In this document: in pieces, positions 18,601-26,467 of the stretch
How positions within the stretch are numbered: the stretch's first letter is position 1
How the letters are laid out: each line of letters opens with the position of its first letter
Source: Mesorhizobium ciceri WSM4083
Lineage (GTDB): Bacteria > Pseudomonadota > Alphaproteobacteria > Rhizobiales > Rhizobiaceae
Direction of reading: 5' to 3'
DNA: 64,000 bases
Assembly: GCF_000519305.1 (NCBI RefSeq)
Contig: NZ_JAFG01000006.1
Span: 124,001-188,000, forward strand
The notes under the pieces: generated by a model
What the model was told of the DNA's origin: nothing
Database searches by the model: none
What the model saw: the letters and a program-made list of their open reading frames with translations, nothing else
Program-made: the position numbers and the translations under genes

Positions 18601-18828
18601 GCCCTTCAGGCTTTTCAGCTTGCTTTCCATCGGCCGCAGCAGAAGCCGCTCCGAATCCTCGGGCGAAATGCCCTGGTAGATCAGGCTGACATACATCATC
18701 GGAATCGGAACGTCGGGCTCCGCTTCCTTTGGCGTCGCCTGATAGGCGACCCAGCCCGCCAGCAGAAGGAAGACGAGGACCGAAATGGTCAGGCGGGCAT
18801 TGTTGATTGCGAGTCTGACGATATCCAT
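15649..18828 (-). CDS. RND efflux transporter permease (AcrB/MdtB-like)
   Basis: 1059 residues, normal for the family. TM1 near the N-terminus (INNARLTISVLVFLLLAGWV), porter domain, then VGMLVDDAIIVTEFAERRM (TM4-like motif with the proton-relay Asp pair), a second half beginning near AIVKQAVRFPITVLVL, and the GVVVNNNIVLIDTYDRLREE motif. It should export drugs, detergents or other amphiphiles using the proton gradient, with the adaptor gene just upstream; the outer-membrane channel is not encoded here. A GTG at 18855 is an alternative start. Confidence 0.93.
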   Translation of the reverse strand: MDIVRLAINNARLTISVLVFLLLAGWVAYQATPKEAEPDVPIPMMYVSLIYQGISPEDSERLLLRPMESKLKSLKGLKEMRSAAFQGGGYVLVEFQPQTNLATALQDTRSKVQDAKADLPQAAEEPVVTEVNISEFPVLVVTLSGNLPERVLTAAARELRDRIEEVPGVLEGSLQGARDDLVEVVIDPMKLSSYGLQLDQLIGAVGNSNSLVAAGNIEGSEGKYAVKVPSLIETPEDVAALPVVAGPNAVVQAKDIATIRSTFKDAETVTRLNGKPAIAIEVKKRIGSNLIDTIAKVRTVSDEFVKSMPEGMNVTYTQDKSVFVNQLLGDLQNHVMIAVILVFIVILYALSGRASLLIGLAIPSSFLIGILLLAMMGYTINMIVLFSLILAVGMLVDDAIIVTEFAERRMSEGMPKEEAFALAAKRMAGPVIAATMTRIAAFSPLLFWPGIIGDFMKYMPITLIVTLSASMLYALVFAPTLGAIFAKAPPHHEDDNRDGWYMAIVKQAVRFPITVLVLTVALLFGVGFAYSKYGAGVEFFPNVEPDYGLLYVHARGNLSLAEMDTATKIAEDRLLGWPGVKSVYTRVGKTQGGGQDVPEDVVGVIQYEFIDWRERKSANHILDDLRGVMAGIPGVDVEVRVPEAGPPTGKPIQIRLSAVDPKGLDDKAREVAARIGKVPGVIDISDGLPPPGVDWALEVDRAKAAQYGISPTSVGTVVQLVTNGLKLSEYRPAGADDAVDIRLRLPEDRRTLSTLDELRVQTSQGSVPISNFVVRKPEPTVGILNRIDGARTVVVQANVAAGAQVAAVQEQVTKAVAEMDLGSGIRWKLAGSNEDSAEASAFLSKAFGAAIFLIFLVLLAQFNKFTSVWLVLSCVVMATIGVFLGLLITGETFGIVMSGIGVIALAGVVVNNNIVLIDTYDRLREEGWDKVEAVLQTCRERARPVVLTAVSAILGVLPIAFGLGLEIFHHETTINAPSTQWWISLSSAIVFGLSFATVLTLVVTPSMLIVFTRAKVKPGARRGLISRLFRRGKGEVSSADAQGQDAGAEPGIAFPKAAE

Positions 18829-18914
18829 GGCTAACGCCTGTTCTTGAATTTCCACGAGCTGCGTCGCAGCCGATTGTCCCCGCCCAGGGCTAGTCCGTCG
18901 CGACTTGCGCTACG

Positions 18915-20087
18915 CTACTGGGTGCCGGTCGTCGCCTCGCCGATCAGCTTCTTGATGGTCGCCTGGTCGGCCTCGACCGGGTTGACCAGGTCGCCTTCCC
19001 TCACCAGTTCCTGGCCGGCGACGATGATGCGGGCGTCGGCCGGGATGCCGCCGAGGACGAGGCCGGTCGGCGTGTCGTCGACGAGGTCGATGGGGAAGAA
19101 CGCTACCTTGTTGTCCTTGCCCACGGCACGGATGCCGAGGTCGCCCTTGTCGCCGAGCGTCACAACCGAGCGCGGCAGCAGCACCGCGTCGGTGGGCTGT
19201 GCGTTGAGCGAGATTTCCGCCGTCATGCCGGCCGGCACCGAGCCGTCGGCATTGGGGACGGCAACCTCGACGCGGAAGGTGCGGGTCGCCGACGAGGCGT
19301 CGCGGCTGATGTAGCGTACGGTGCCTTGGACCGTCTGGCCGCTGACCAGCCGAATGGTGGCCTTGTCGCCGAGCTTGAGATAGCCGAGATCGCGCTCGCT
19401 GACTTCGCCGCGGGCAATCACCGGATCGAGCTTGAGGATGGTCGCCACCTCGCCGCCCTGCATGATGGAACTGCCAAGTTCCACCGGCACCCGGTCGATG
19501 ACGCCGTCGAAAGGCGCCTTCACCTCGTTGCGGTCGAGTTCGGCCTGTGCCGTTTCCAGCAGCGACTGCGCCGAGGTCAGGTTCGAGCGCGCGGTGTCGA
19601 GCTGCAGCTTCGGCAAATTGCCTGATTTCATCAGCCGCAAGGCTGCGTCCAACTCGGCCTGGCGCTGCACCACCAACTGCTTGGCGTTGTCGACCATCGA
19701 GATCTTTTCTTCCGCCGCAAGCATCAGCACCAGATCCCCCGTCTTGACGTGATCGCCTTGCTTGACAGGCAGCTTGTCGATGACGCCGGCGACACGCGTC
19801 GCCAGCACCGCCCGCTTGTCGGCTTCGGTCAATCCTGAAATGCGGATGGCGCGCGCATAGGTCTTGCGTGGCGGCGTCACCACCGCGACGGTGCGCAGCG
19901 GTGCCTTCGGCTCGGCTTCCGCCGTCTTCGGCTTGCTCGCGTCCGGCGCCTTGGCCTGTTCGGCTTCGGCTGCCTTGGCTTTGTTGGCGGCTACGCTGCC
20001 GACCGACGAAAACTCGCCTGTCGCCATCCACGCCGCGAAACCAATGAGCACAACAACGGCTGCAAGCTTGTGAAACCTGATTCTCAT
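18915..20087 (-). CDS. RND efflux periplasmic adaptor (membrane fusion protein)
   Basis: 390 residues from ATG 20087 (MRIRFHKLAAVVVLIGFAA), with an N-terminal membrane anchor and Ala/Lys/Glu-rich linker. Biotinyl-lipoyl-like halves (VAGVIDKLPVKQGDHVKTGD and VKAPFDGVIDRVPVELGSSI) flank an alpha-helical hairpin (QRQAELDAALRLMKSG), then beta-barrel and C-terminal domains. It links the permease to an outer-membrane channel. It lies 86 bp upstream of the permease on the same strand, forming one operon. Confidence 0.93.
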   Translation of the reverse strand: MRIRFHKLAAVVVLIGFAAWMATGEFSSVGSVAANKAKAAEAEQAKAPDASKPKTAEAEPKAPLRTVAVVTPPRKTYARAIRISGLTEADKRAVLATRVAGVIDKLPVKQGDHVKTGDLVLMLAAEEKISMVDNAKQLVVQRQAELDAALRLMKSGNLPKLQLDTARSNLTSAQSLLETAQAELDRNEVKAPFDGVIDRVPVELGSSIMQGGEVATILKLDPVIARGEVSERDLGYLKLGDKATIRLVSGQTVQGTVRYISRDASSATRTFRVEVAVPNADGSVPAGMTAEISLNAQPTDAVLLPRSVVTLGDKGDLGIRAVGKDNKVAFFPIDLVDDTPTGLVLGGIPADARIIVAGQELVREGDLVNPVEADQATIKKLIGEATTGTQ

Positions 20088-20241
20088 CGTCGTTTTTTCC
20101 ACTGCGGGTTCGGCCAGCGTCCTCATAACGCGGGCGCGTCGCCGATATGGGTGCGCGCCGGGCCGTGTTCAATTTGCCGTGATCGGCGAAGCGCGCTTCT
20201 ACATCAAAGCCGCACCGCAATATAGTCCGAAAGTTGCAAGA

Positions 20242-20850
20242 TCATTGCGCCACCGGGCAAGATGCGCCCGCCGCAGCCCAGTTTTCGATCGCTTGATAGG
20301 TCGCTTCGGCAGAGCCCGGAGCCGGTTCACGACCGGACCCCGGCGCCCAGCCCCAGGCGACCAATCTGTCGTCGCGAACATGCAGCGCGATATCCTTCAA
20401 GCTACGGTTACCATTGCGCAGGGGATCCTTGATCTGGGCGCAGATTTCGGCCGAGGATCTGCCGAACCAGGCCATCTCGGCCGGCGCCAGATGCCAGTTC
20501 TCGGCCCCGGGCGGACCGTGCAATGCATTGGAATTGCTGGAAAAATGGCAAGTCGTGCAACGCAGGCCCGGATTGCCGAAGCCCGACCCGTCAGCACCGC
20601 GCTGGACATTGAAGGCGTGAACGCGCGTACCGCCGTAGTGCGCACCCGACCATCGCGGCCTGTCGTCCGCGACATGACAGTCGGCGCAGCGCGGATGCGA
20701 GAACACCGCATAGACCTTGTCCCATTCGGACAGGCCTTTCACCGCGTCGACTGCCGCAGGCGCCGGCGTCTGGCTCTCTTGCGCGATCGCAAACGGCGCT
20801 GCGAGCACGAGCATGGCAGCAGGCGTCAGCATGATGAGGAGCCTCCTCAT
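20242..20850 (-). CDS. Secreted c-type cytochrome, electron acceptor of the molybdenum hydroxylase
   Basis: 202 residues. Signal peptide MRRLLIMLTPAAMLVLAAPF, then two heme-binding motifs, RCADCH (about residue 57) and RCTTCH (about residue 99), with distal FSHPRCADCHV context. The ATG overlaps the stop of the molybdopterin subunit (ATGA), so it is part of that operon. It probably passes electrons from the Mo/Fe-S enzyme to the respiratory chain (inference from context and heme motifs). Confidence 0.85.
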   Translation of the reverse strand: MRRLLIMLTPAAMLVLAAPFAIAQESQTPAPAAVDAVKGLSEWDKVYAVFSHPRCADCHVADDRPRWSGAHYGGTRVHAFNVQRGADGSGFGNPGLRCTTCHFSSNSNALHGPPGAENWHLAPAEMAWFGRSSAEICAQIKDPLRNGNRSLKDIALHVRDDRLVAWGWAPGSGREPAPGSAEATYQAIENWAAAGASCPVAQ

Positions 20851-23120
20851 GCGAAGGCCACCGTTTTCGACAGCGGCAGCGTGCGGATGCGTTTTCCGGT
20901 GAGCGCGAAGATGGCGTTGGCGAGCGCCGGCGCCGCCGGCGGCGTGCCGATCTCGCCGACGCCGCCCATCTTGTGGAAATTCTCCAGAATGGCCACTTCG
21001 AAGACCGGGCACTGAAAGATCCGCATGGCATCGAAATCGTGGAAGTTCGACTGTTCGACCATGCCGTCGGCGAAGGTGATTTCCTGGCCCATCGCCGCCG
21101 AAAGACCATAGATGGCGGCCGAGATCAGCTGCGCCTCGATGATGCCGGGATCGAGCGCGGTGCCGACATCGGCGGCGATCCACACCTTCTCGATGCGGAT
21201 GCCGGCCGGTGTGTCCGCCACCTGGACGATCTCGCCGACCCAGCTGCCGAAGGACAGCGTAAAGGCGATACCCCTGGCCTTGCCGGCGGGCAGCGCCTCG
21301 CCCCATTTCGCCATCGCGGCGACTTTCTCCACCACCTTCACCGCCGAGGGATAGGCGGCCATCAGTCTCTTGCGCATCTCGACCGGATCGATCTTTCCGG
21401 CAATGGCGATCTCGTCCATGAAACCCTCATGGAAGAAGCCGTTGACCGAACTGCCGACCGAGCGCCAGGAACCGACGGGGATGGAGACCGGCGCCGCGAC
21501 ACCGCTGACCCGGTAATTCGGGATGGTGTAGGGTTGGTCATAGGCGCCGTCGACAATGGTCTTGTCGGGACCGAGCGGCGATATCGAGGGAAACAGCCGG
21601 CGCAACGTGCCGGCGATCACCGATGGCGAGGCCATCTTCATGTCGACAGCCACCGGCATGCCGTCGTCGCCGAGCCGCGCCTGGAACTTGCCTATTGCGG
21701 CCGGTCGGTAGGCGTCGTGCCGCATGTCTTCTTCACGCGTCCAGGTCACCTTGACCGGACGCCCGCCCGTCTCCTTCGCCATCAGCGCGGCGCACAGCGC
21801 GTAATCAACCTCGACGCGTCGGCCGAAGCCGCCACCCATGAAGGTGGTATGCACGGTGATCTTGTCCTGCTCGATGCCGACCGCATTGGCGCAGAGCTGC
21901 CGCACCAGGGTCGGTGCCTGGTTGCCGCACCAGATGTCGAGCGCGCCGTCCTTGAGCTGCGCCGTGGCGTTCATCGGCTCCATCGTCGCATGCGCCAGAT
22001 AAGGCACCGCATAGTCGGCCTCGACGATCCTTTCGCGCGGCGCATCGGCAAAAGCGGTGTCGACATCGCCATTGTCGCGCATCACCGACCCCTTGGTGGC
22101 AAGCGCCTGCTTCAGCGCATCTGAAATGGCGGCGCTGCTGAGCGGGTATTCGGGATCGGACCACTGGGCGTCGATCGCCTCGGCGGCCTTGAACGCCGCC
22201 CATGTGTTGTCAGCGATGATGCCGAAGCCGTGGCCGTAATTCGTCTCGAGCGGTACGATCTTGATCACGCCAGGCATTTTCTCGGCCTTGGTGAGGTTGG
22301 CCTTGACCGGCCTCGACCAGAAGCGCGGGCTCATTTTGACCGTGCCGTAGAGCATGTCCGGCAGCCGGACATCGATGCCGAAGATCGGCGCCCCGGTGAC
22401 CTTGGCCAGCATGTCGATGCGCTTTTGCGGCCTTCCCAGCAGTTTCCAGTCGGCCCGGTCCTTGAGTTTGACTTCGGCCGGCGGCGCCATCGCGGCAGCG
22501 GCCGCGGCGACCGCGCCATAGGTCAGCGACTTGCCCGACGCCTTGTGCAGAATCGAACCGTCAGCCGTTTCCAGATCGGCGGCGGCGACACCCAGTTTTT
22601 GCGCCGCAGCCGCGATCAGCATCTGCCGGGCGGCAGCACCCGCTTGCCGCATCTTGTCAAAACCGTCGCGTGTCGAAGCCGAACCACCGGTGCCCTGCAG
22701 TGCAAGGAACTTGCCGACCACGCCGAGACCCGAGCGCACCGCTTGCGCCGTCATGCTCTCGTCGAAGAAGGCGAACGGACCGCCCTCTTGAAGGATCGCG
22801 GCGTTGTAATAGGCATGGGAGGCCGGCCCATGCTCGACCTTGACCCGGTCGAGGCCGACATCGAGCTCTTCGGCGACCATGGCGGCAAGCGTCGTCGAAA
22901 TGCCTTGCCCCATCTCGGCGCGCGGCGCGACGATGGTGATGGTGTTGTCGGCGCCGATCTTCACATAGGGGTTGAACGTCGCCTCGCCCTTGCCGAGTTC
23001 GGCCTCGAGCGGGTTCGGAAAGGGCTTGCGATAGTAGTAATAGCCGACTGCAACGCCGCCCGCGACAGCGGCAGCGCCAATCAGAAACGTGCGGCGGGCG
23101 ATCTTTCCGACACTGGCCAT
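20847..23120 (-). CDS. Molybdopterin-binding subunit, xanthine dehydrogenase family (IorB-like)
   Basis: 757 residues. A twin-arginine leader (ARRTFLIGAAAVAGG) suggests export as a folded complex. Family marks include PRAEMGQGISTTLAAMVAEE, GGGFGRRVEVD and the GSWRSVGSSVNGF/EGFMDEIA region around the molybdenum site. With a single (2Fe-2S) subunit and a cytochrome c, and no FAD subunit, it matches isoquinoline 1-oxidoreductase/aldehyde dehydrogenase-type enzymes, so it likely hydroxylates an N-heterocycle or oxidises an aldehyde in the periplasm. Substrate unproven. Confidence 0.85.
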   Translation of the reverse strand: MASVGKIARRTFLIGAAAVAGGVAVGYYYYRKPFPNPLEAELGKGEATFNPYVKIGADNTITIVAPRAEMGQGISTTLAAMVAEELDVGLDRVKVEHGPASHAYYNAAILQEGGPFAFFDESMTAQAVRSGLGVVGKFLALQGTGGSASTRDGFDKMRQAGAAARQMLIAAAAQKLGVAAADLETADGSILHKASGKSLTYGAVAAAAAAMAPPAEVKLKDRADWKLLGRPQKRIDMLAKVTGAPIFGIDVRLPDMLYGTVKMSPRFWSRPVKANLTKAEKMPGVIKIVPLETNYGHGFGIIADNTWAAFKAAEAIDAQWSDPEYPLSSAAISDALKQALATKGSVMRDNGDVDTAFADAPRERIVEADYAVPYLAHATMEPMNATAQLKDGALDIWCGNQAPTLVRQLCANAVGIEQDKITVHTTFMGGGFGRRVEVDYALCAALMAKETGGRPVKVTWTREEDMRHDAYRPAAIGKFQARLGDDGMPVAVDMKMASPSVIAGTLRRLFPSISPLGPDKTIVDGAYDQPYTIPNYRVSGVAAPVSIPVGSWRSVGSSVNGFFHEGFMDEIAIAGKIDPVEMRKRLMAAYPSAVKVVEKVAAMAKWGEALPAGKARGIAFTLSFGSWVGEIVQVADTPAGIRIEKVWIAADVGTALDPGIIEAQLISAAIYGLSAAMGQEITFADGMVEQSNFHDFDAMRIFQCPVFEVAILENFHKMGGVGEIGTPPAAPALANAIFALTGKRIRTLPLSKTVAFA

Positions 23121-23122
23121 GG

Positions 23123-23584
23123 TCAGAGCCCCGCCGTCTTGAGCGCCGCGGCCTTCTTGATGGCCGAGCGGATCCTGGGATAGGTGCCGCAGCGGCAGAG
23201 ATTGCCGCCCATGGCGTTGTCGATGTCGGCATCGCTCGGGTCGGCGACCTCGTCGAGCAGCGCCACCGCGCTCATGATTTGGCCGGCCTGGCAGTAGCCG
23301 CATTGCGCGACCTGTTCCTCCAGCCATGCCTGCTGCACCGGATGCAGTTTGCCCGCCGCGCCGATGCCTTCGATGGTGGTGACGGCGCCGCTGACCTGGC
23401 CAACGGGGAGCGAGCAGGAACGCACTGGCTGACCGTCGACATGCACCGTGCAGGCGCCGCAGGCGGCGATGCCGCAGCCGAATTTTGGCCCTGTCTTGCC
23501 AATGAGATCGCGAAGCGCCCACAGCAGCGGCATGTCCGGATCGGCGTCGATATCGAATGACTGACCGTCGACGGTGAGGCGCAT
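23123..23584 (-). CDS. (2Fe-2S) subunit of the molybdenum hydroxylase (IorA-like)
   Basis: 153 residues. [20 protein letters not shown], plant-type ferredoxin cluster [15 protein letters not shown], and the second cluster in [10 protein letters not shown] plus CRCGTYPRI. It carries electrons from the molybdenum centre toward the cytochrome. It is the first gene of the operon, 2 bp before the large subunit, and opposite the TetR gene. ATG 23584 gives the usual N-terminus; 23620 is a longer alternative. Confidence 0.9.
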   Translation of the reverse strand: MRLTVDGQSFDIDADPDMPLLWALRDLIGKTGPKFGCGIAACGACTVHVDGQPVRSCSLPVGQVSGAVTTIEGIGAAGKLHPVQQAWLEEQVAQCGYCQAGQIMSAVALLDEVADPSDADIDNAMGGNLCRCGTYPRIRSAIKKAAALKTAGL

Positions 23585-23641
23585 GGGAATCCCCTTTGTT
23601 GCCCGAGGTGAATTGGCCAACTGGTCATTTACCTCGAACAG

Positions 23642-23668
23642 ATTGACAAATTACGTCATTTTGTCAAT
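23642..23668. promoter_or_regulatory. TetR operator-like palindrome
   Basis: ATTGACAAA (23642-23650) and TTTGTCAAT (23660-23668) are perfect inverted 9-mers separated by TTACGTCAT. It sits between the divergent oxidoreductase operon and the TetR gene, 28 bp before the latter's ATG, so one regulator dimer pair could shut both promoters. Confidence 0.7.
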
Positions 23669-23695
23669 AACGATTTTGCAGGATAGAATTGCTTC

Positions 23696-24295
23696 ATGAA
23701 TCGCATCGAAGACATCGCCGCCACAGACCCCAAACGCGTCCGTATCCTGGATGGCGCGATGAAGGTGTTTTTGGCCTATGGCTTCTCGCGCACCACCATG
23801 GACGATATCGCCCGTGCCGCAGACATGTCGCGCCCGGCGCTCTATCTCCTGTTCAAGAACAAGACCGACATTTTCCGCGCCATTGCCATGATGATCCTGT
23901 CGCGCTCGGTCGAGGCGGCAAAGGCTGCCCTGGCCGGCGACGGCCCTTTCACCGAGCGCATGGTGCGAGCCATCGATGAGGCATTTATCTCGATGATGAG
24001 CGCGGTCGTTGCCTCGCCGCACGGCGCCGAATTGCTGGACATGAAATCGAGCCTTGGCGATCTGGTGGGCTGCTGGCGCGGCGGGCTTGGCCAACATATC
24101 GCCGCCGCGATCGAAGGCGAAGCAGCCAGGAACGGCGTTGACCTGGCGGCCAGGAGCCTGTCGGCGCAACTGCTTGCCGACATGCTGCTCGATGGACTGG
24201 AGGGCATGAAGGCGCGGATCAGAGATCCGGAGGGGCAGCGGCAGGCGGCCGCTGCCCTGATCAGGGTGATCGACCTGACCTTGAAAGCTCGATGA
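23696..24295 (+). CDS. TetR/AcrR-family regulator of the molybdenum hydroxylase operon
   Basis: 199 residues. N-terminal helix-turn-helix: RILDGAMKVFLAYGFSRTT, MDDIARAADMSRPALYLLF, KNKTDIFRAIA. The C-terminal helical domain would bind a ligand. Divergent from the iorAB-like operon with a palindrome between them, so repression of that operon and of itself, relieved by substrate, is the simplest model (inference). Confidence 0.9.
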   Translation: MNRIEDIAATDPKRVRILDGAMKVFLAYGFSRTTMDDIARAADMSRPALYLLFKNKTDIFRAIAMMILSRSVEAAKAALAGDGPFTERMVRAIDEAFISMMSAVVASPHGAELLDMKSSLGDLVGCWRGGLGQHIAAAIEGEAARNGVDLAARSLSAQLLADMLLDGLEGMKARIRDPEGQRQAAAALIRVIDLTLKAR

Positions 24296-24318
24296 AACCA
24301 GTTGTGCCGGGGTTCAGC

Positions 24319-25449
24319 TCAGGCCCGACGGCGAACCACCTCGGGGTTCTTGCGCACCGTGAGGAATTCCTTGACCCGCCGGCCAGGTGCCGGGCCACGC
24401 ACCGGCTTGAAGCCGTCGTCGAGTTCGCCTGAGAGATCGAGCGTCGGTCGCTTGCCGACGGCGTCGTAATTCTCTTCCAGCCAGTCGCTGGCGGCGGTGC
24501 GGCCGAGATCACGCAGGTAGGTCAGGAACGCCCATTCGGCGTTGACCTTCGAGGACGCCGACAGGTCCTTGAATGCCTCGTCGGCATCGATGCGGTGCAT
24601 GCGGATGTCGCGGTACTCGCCATGCGGCAGACGGCCGGCGGCGATCAGTTCCTTGACGAAGGCGATCGAGCGGAATTCGCGCAGCAGCCCGGCGTTGAAG
24701 GTGATCTCGTCGATGCGGTTCTGGATCTCGTTGGCGCTCCTCGGCGTTCCCTCCCGCACCACCGGGTTGATCTGCACCAGAAGCACGTCCTCGGTCGCCG
24801 CCGTCTTGAAGAACGGATAAAGCGCGGGATTACCGCCATAGCCGCCGTCCCAATAGGGCACGCCCTTGATCTCGACGGCGCGGAACAATTGCGGCAGGCA
24901 GGCCGAAGCCATCACCACGTCGAGGTCGATCTCGCCGTCGGAAAAGACGCGCAACTGTCCGGTCTCGACATTGGTCGCCGAGATGAACAGTTCCATCGAC
25001 TTGCAGGCGCGGACATTGTCGAAATCGATCTCCTGCTGAACCACGTCGCGCAGCGGGTTGAGGCCGAGCGGATTGGCGACATAGGGCGAGAACACCCGCG
25101 ACATGGTGTCGAAGAAAACGTAGCCCGGTGTGTTCTCGATCGACCAGTTGCCCCAGGCGACATCCCACGGCATGCGCTGCACCGGGCTGAACCGGCCCTT
25201 GGCCGCCACCGCACGCCAAAAATCGTCGAGTTTCTGCCGCGCGCCTTCGACACCGCCGCGCACATATCCGTCGGCCAGCGCCACCGCGTTCATGGCGCCG
25301 GCACTGGTGCCGGACACTGCTGATATCTCCAGCCGTCCGTCCTCCAGCAGCCGGTCGAGCACACCCCAGGAAAAGGCCCCGTGCGAGCCGCCGCCCTGGA
25401 GCGCTACGTTGATCTTCTTCGTCTCCTCCGCCTTGCCGTTTTTGGTCAT
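24319..25449 (-). CDS. Patatin-like phospholipase with DUF3734
   Basis: 376 residues. Patatin marks: oxyanion loop LQGGGSHGAFSWGVLDRL, nucleophile SGTSAGAMNAVALADG (GxSxG) and catalytic Asp in YWDGGYGGNP. The C-terminal part resembles DUF3734. It should be a cytosolic or membrane-associated acyl hydrolase with a Ser-Asp dyad. It lies 49 bp downstream of bdhA on the same strand, which suggests a link to 3-hydroxybutyrate or lipid turnover (inference). Confidence 0.85.
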   Translation of the reverse strand: MTKNGKAEETKKINVALQGGGSHGAFSWGVLDRLLEDGRLEISAVSGTSAGAMNAVALADGYVRGGVEGARQKLDDFWRAVAAKGRFSPVQRMPWDVAWGNWSIENTPGYVFFDTMSRVFSPYVANPLGLNPLRDVVQQEIDFDNVRACKSMELFISATNVETGQLRVFSDGEIDLDVVMASACLPQLFRAVEIKGVPYWDGGYGGNPALYPFFKTAATEDVLLVQINPVVREGTPRSANEIQNRIDEITFNAGLLREFRSIAFVKELIAAGRLPHGEYRDIRMHRIDADEAFKDLSASSKVNAEWAFLTYLRDLGRTAASDWLEENYDAVGKRPTLDLSGELDDGFKPVRGPAPGRRVKEFLTVRKNPEVVRRRA

Positions 25450-25498
25450 GGCGTCGTCCTTGATCTGTCCCTTTGGGTGGATAAGAGAGTTTTGCGCC

Positions 25499-26281
25499 TC
25501 ACGCGGCGGTCCAGCCGCCGTCGACCGAGAGATGCGTGCCGTTGACCTGCGCTGCCGCGTCCGAGCACAGGAACACCGCCGCTGCCGCGATCTGCTCCAC
25601 CGTGACGAATTCCTTGGTCGGCTGCTTGTCCAGCATGACGTCGCGGATGACGGTCTCGCGATCCATGTTGTGGGCTTTCATCTGGTCGGGAATCTGCGCC
25701 TCGACCAGCGGCGTCAGCACATAGCCGGGGCAGATGGCGTTGCAGGTGATCTTTTCGCGCGCCAGTTCGAGCGCAACGGTCTTGGTCAATCCCATGATGC
25801 CGTGCTTGGCCGAGACATAGGCCGATTTGAACGGCGACGCGACCAGGCCGTGTGCCGAGGCGATATTGACGATCCGGCCGCCGCCGGCCTCTCTCATCAG
25901 CGGGATCGCTGCCGCGATGGTGTGGAACGCCGACGACAGGTTGATGGCGATGATGGCATCCCATTTCTCGATCGGGAACTCTTCCACCGGCGCGACATGC
26001 TGGATGCCGGCATTGTTGACCAGGATATCGACCGAGCCGAATGTCTCGGCCGCCTTGGCGATCAGCGCCCGGCATTCGGCCGGTTTCGACATGTCGGCCT
26101 TGATGTAGGCGGTCTTCACCTTGTGCTGTCTGGCGATCGCGTCAGTGATGGCGCGGTCGGCTTCCGTGTCGGAGAAGGAGTTGACGACGACATTGTGGCC
26201 TTCAGCCGCCAACGCCTGGGCGATGGCCAGGCCAATGCCCGATGTGGAGCCGGTGACGACTGCGGTTTTTCTGGCGGCCAA
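25499..26281 (-). CDS. bdhA: 3-hydroxybutyrate dehydrogenase
   Basis: 260 residues, TTG start preceded by GAGGA at 8 nt. Short-chain dehydrogenase with VVTGSTSGIG cofactor loop, VNNAGIQHVAPVEEFP, catalytic Ser-Tyr-Lys in NIASAHGLVAS and AYVSAKHGIMG, and CPGYVLTPLVEAQIPDQ, typical of D-3-hydroxybutyrate dehydrogenases. It oxidises 3-hydroxybutyrate to acetoacetate with NAD+, a step in polyhydroxybutyrate use. No ATG matches the N-terminus; the reading frame upstream lacks homology. A TGC-rich palindrome lies just upstream. Confidence 0.9.
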   Translation of the reverse strand: MAARKTAVVTGSTSGIGLAIAQALAAEGHNVVVNSFSDTEADRAITDAIARQHKVKTAYIKADMSKPAECRALIAKAAETFGSVDILVNNAGIQHVAPVEEFPIEKWDAIIAINLSSAFHTIAAAIPLMREAGGGRIVNIASAHGLVASPFKSAYVSAKHGIMGLTKTVALELAREKITCNAICPGYVLTPLVEAQIPDQMKAHNMDRETVIRDVMLDKQPTKEFVTVEQIAAAAVFLCSDAAAQVNGTHLSVDGGWTAA

Positions 26282-26310
26282 GGGCGGAATCCTCTGGTTA
26301 CGGCAAGAGC

Positions 26311-26341
26311 GAGCATATGTTGCAGTGCAGCATATATGCTC
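26311..26341. promoter_or_regulatory. Palindrome upstream of bdhA
   Basis: GAGCATAT (26311-26318) and ATATGCTC (26334-26341) are perfect inverted arms around a TGC-rich core TTGCAGTGCAGC. It is 30 bp before the bdhA start. The core resembles the TGC-rich sites of PhaR. Confidence 0.5.
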
Positions 26342-26467
26342 AATGCGACGCAATAACAGCGGCCAGAATTTTCGGGGAGATGAAATTTTCGTCATGAGCG
26401 GCCGCACGGCCGCTCACCAGAAGGACATTGATCGGATCGCCCGTCGCTCGCCAGGCGCCAAAAGACC

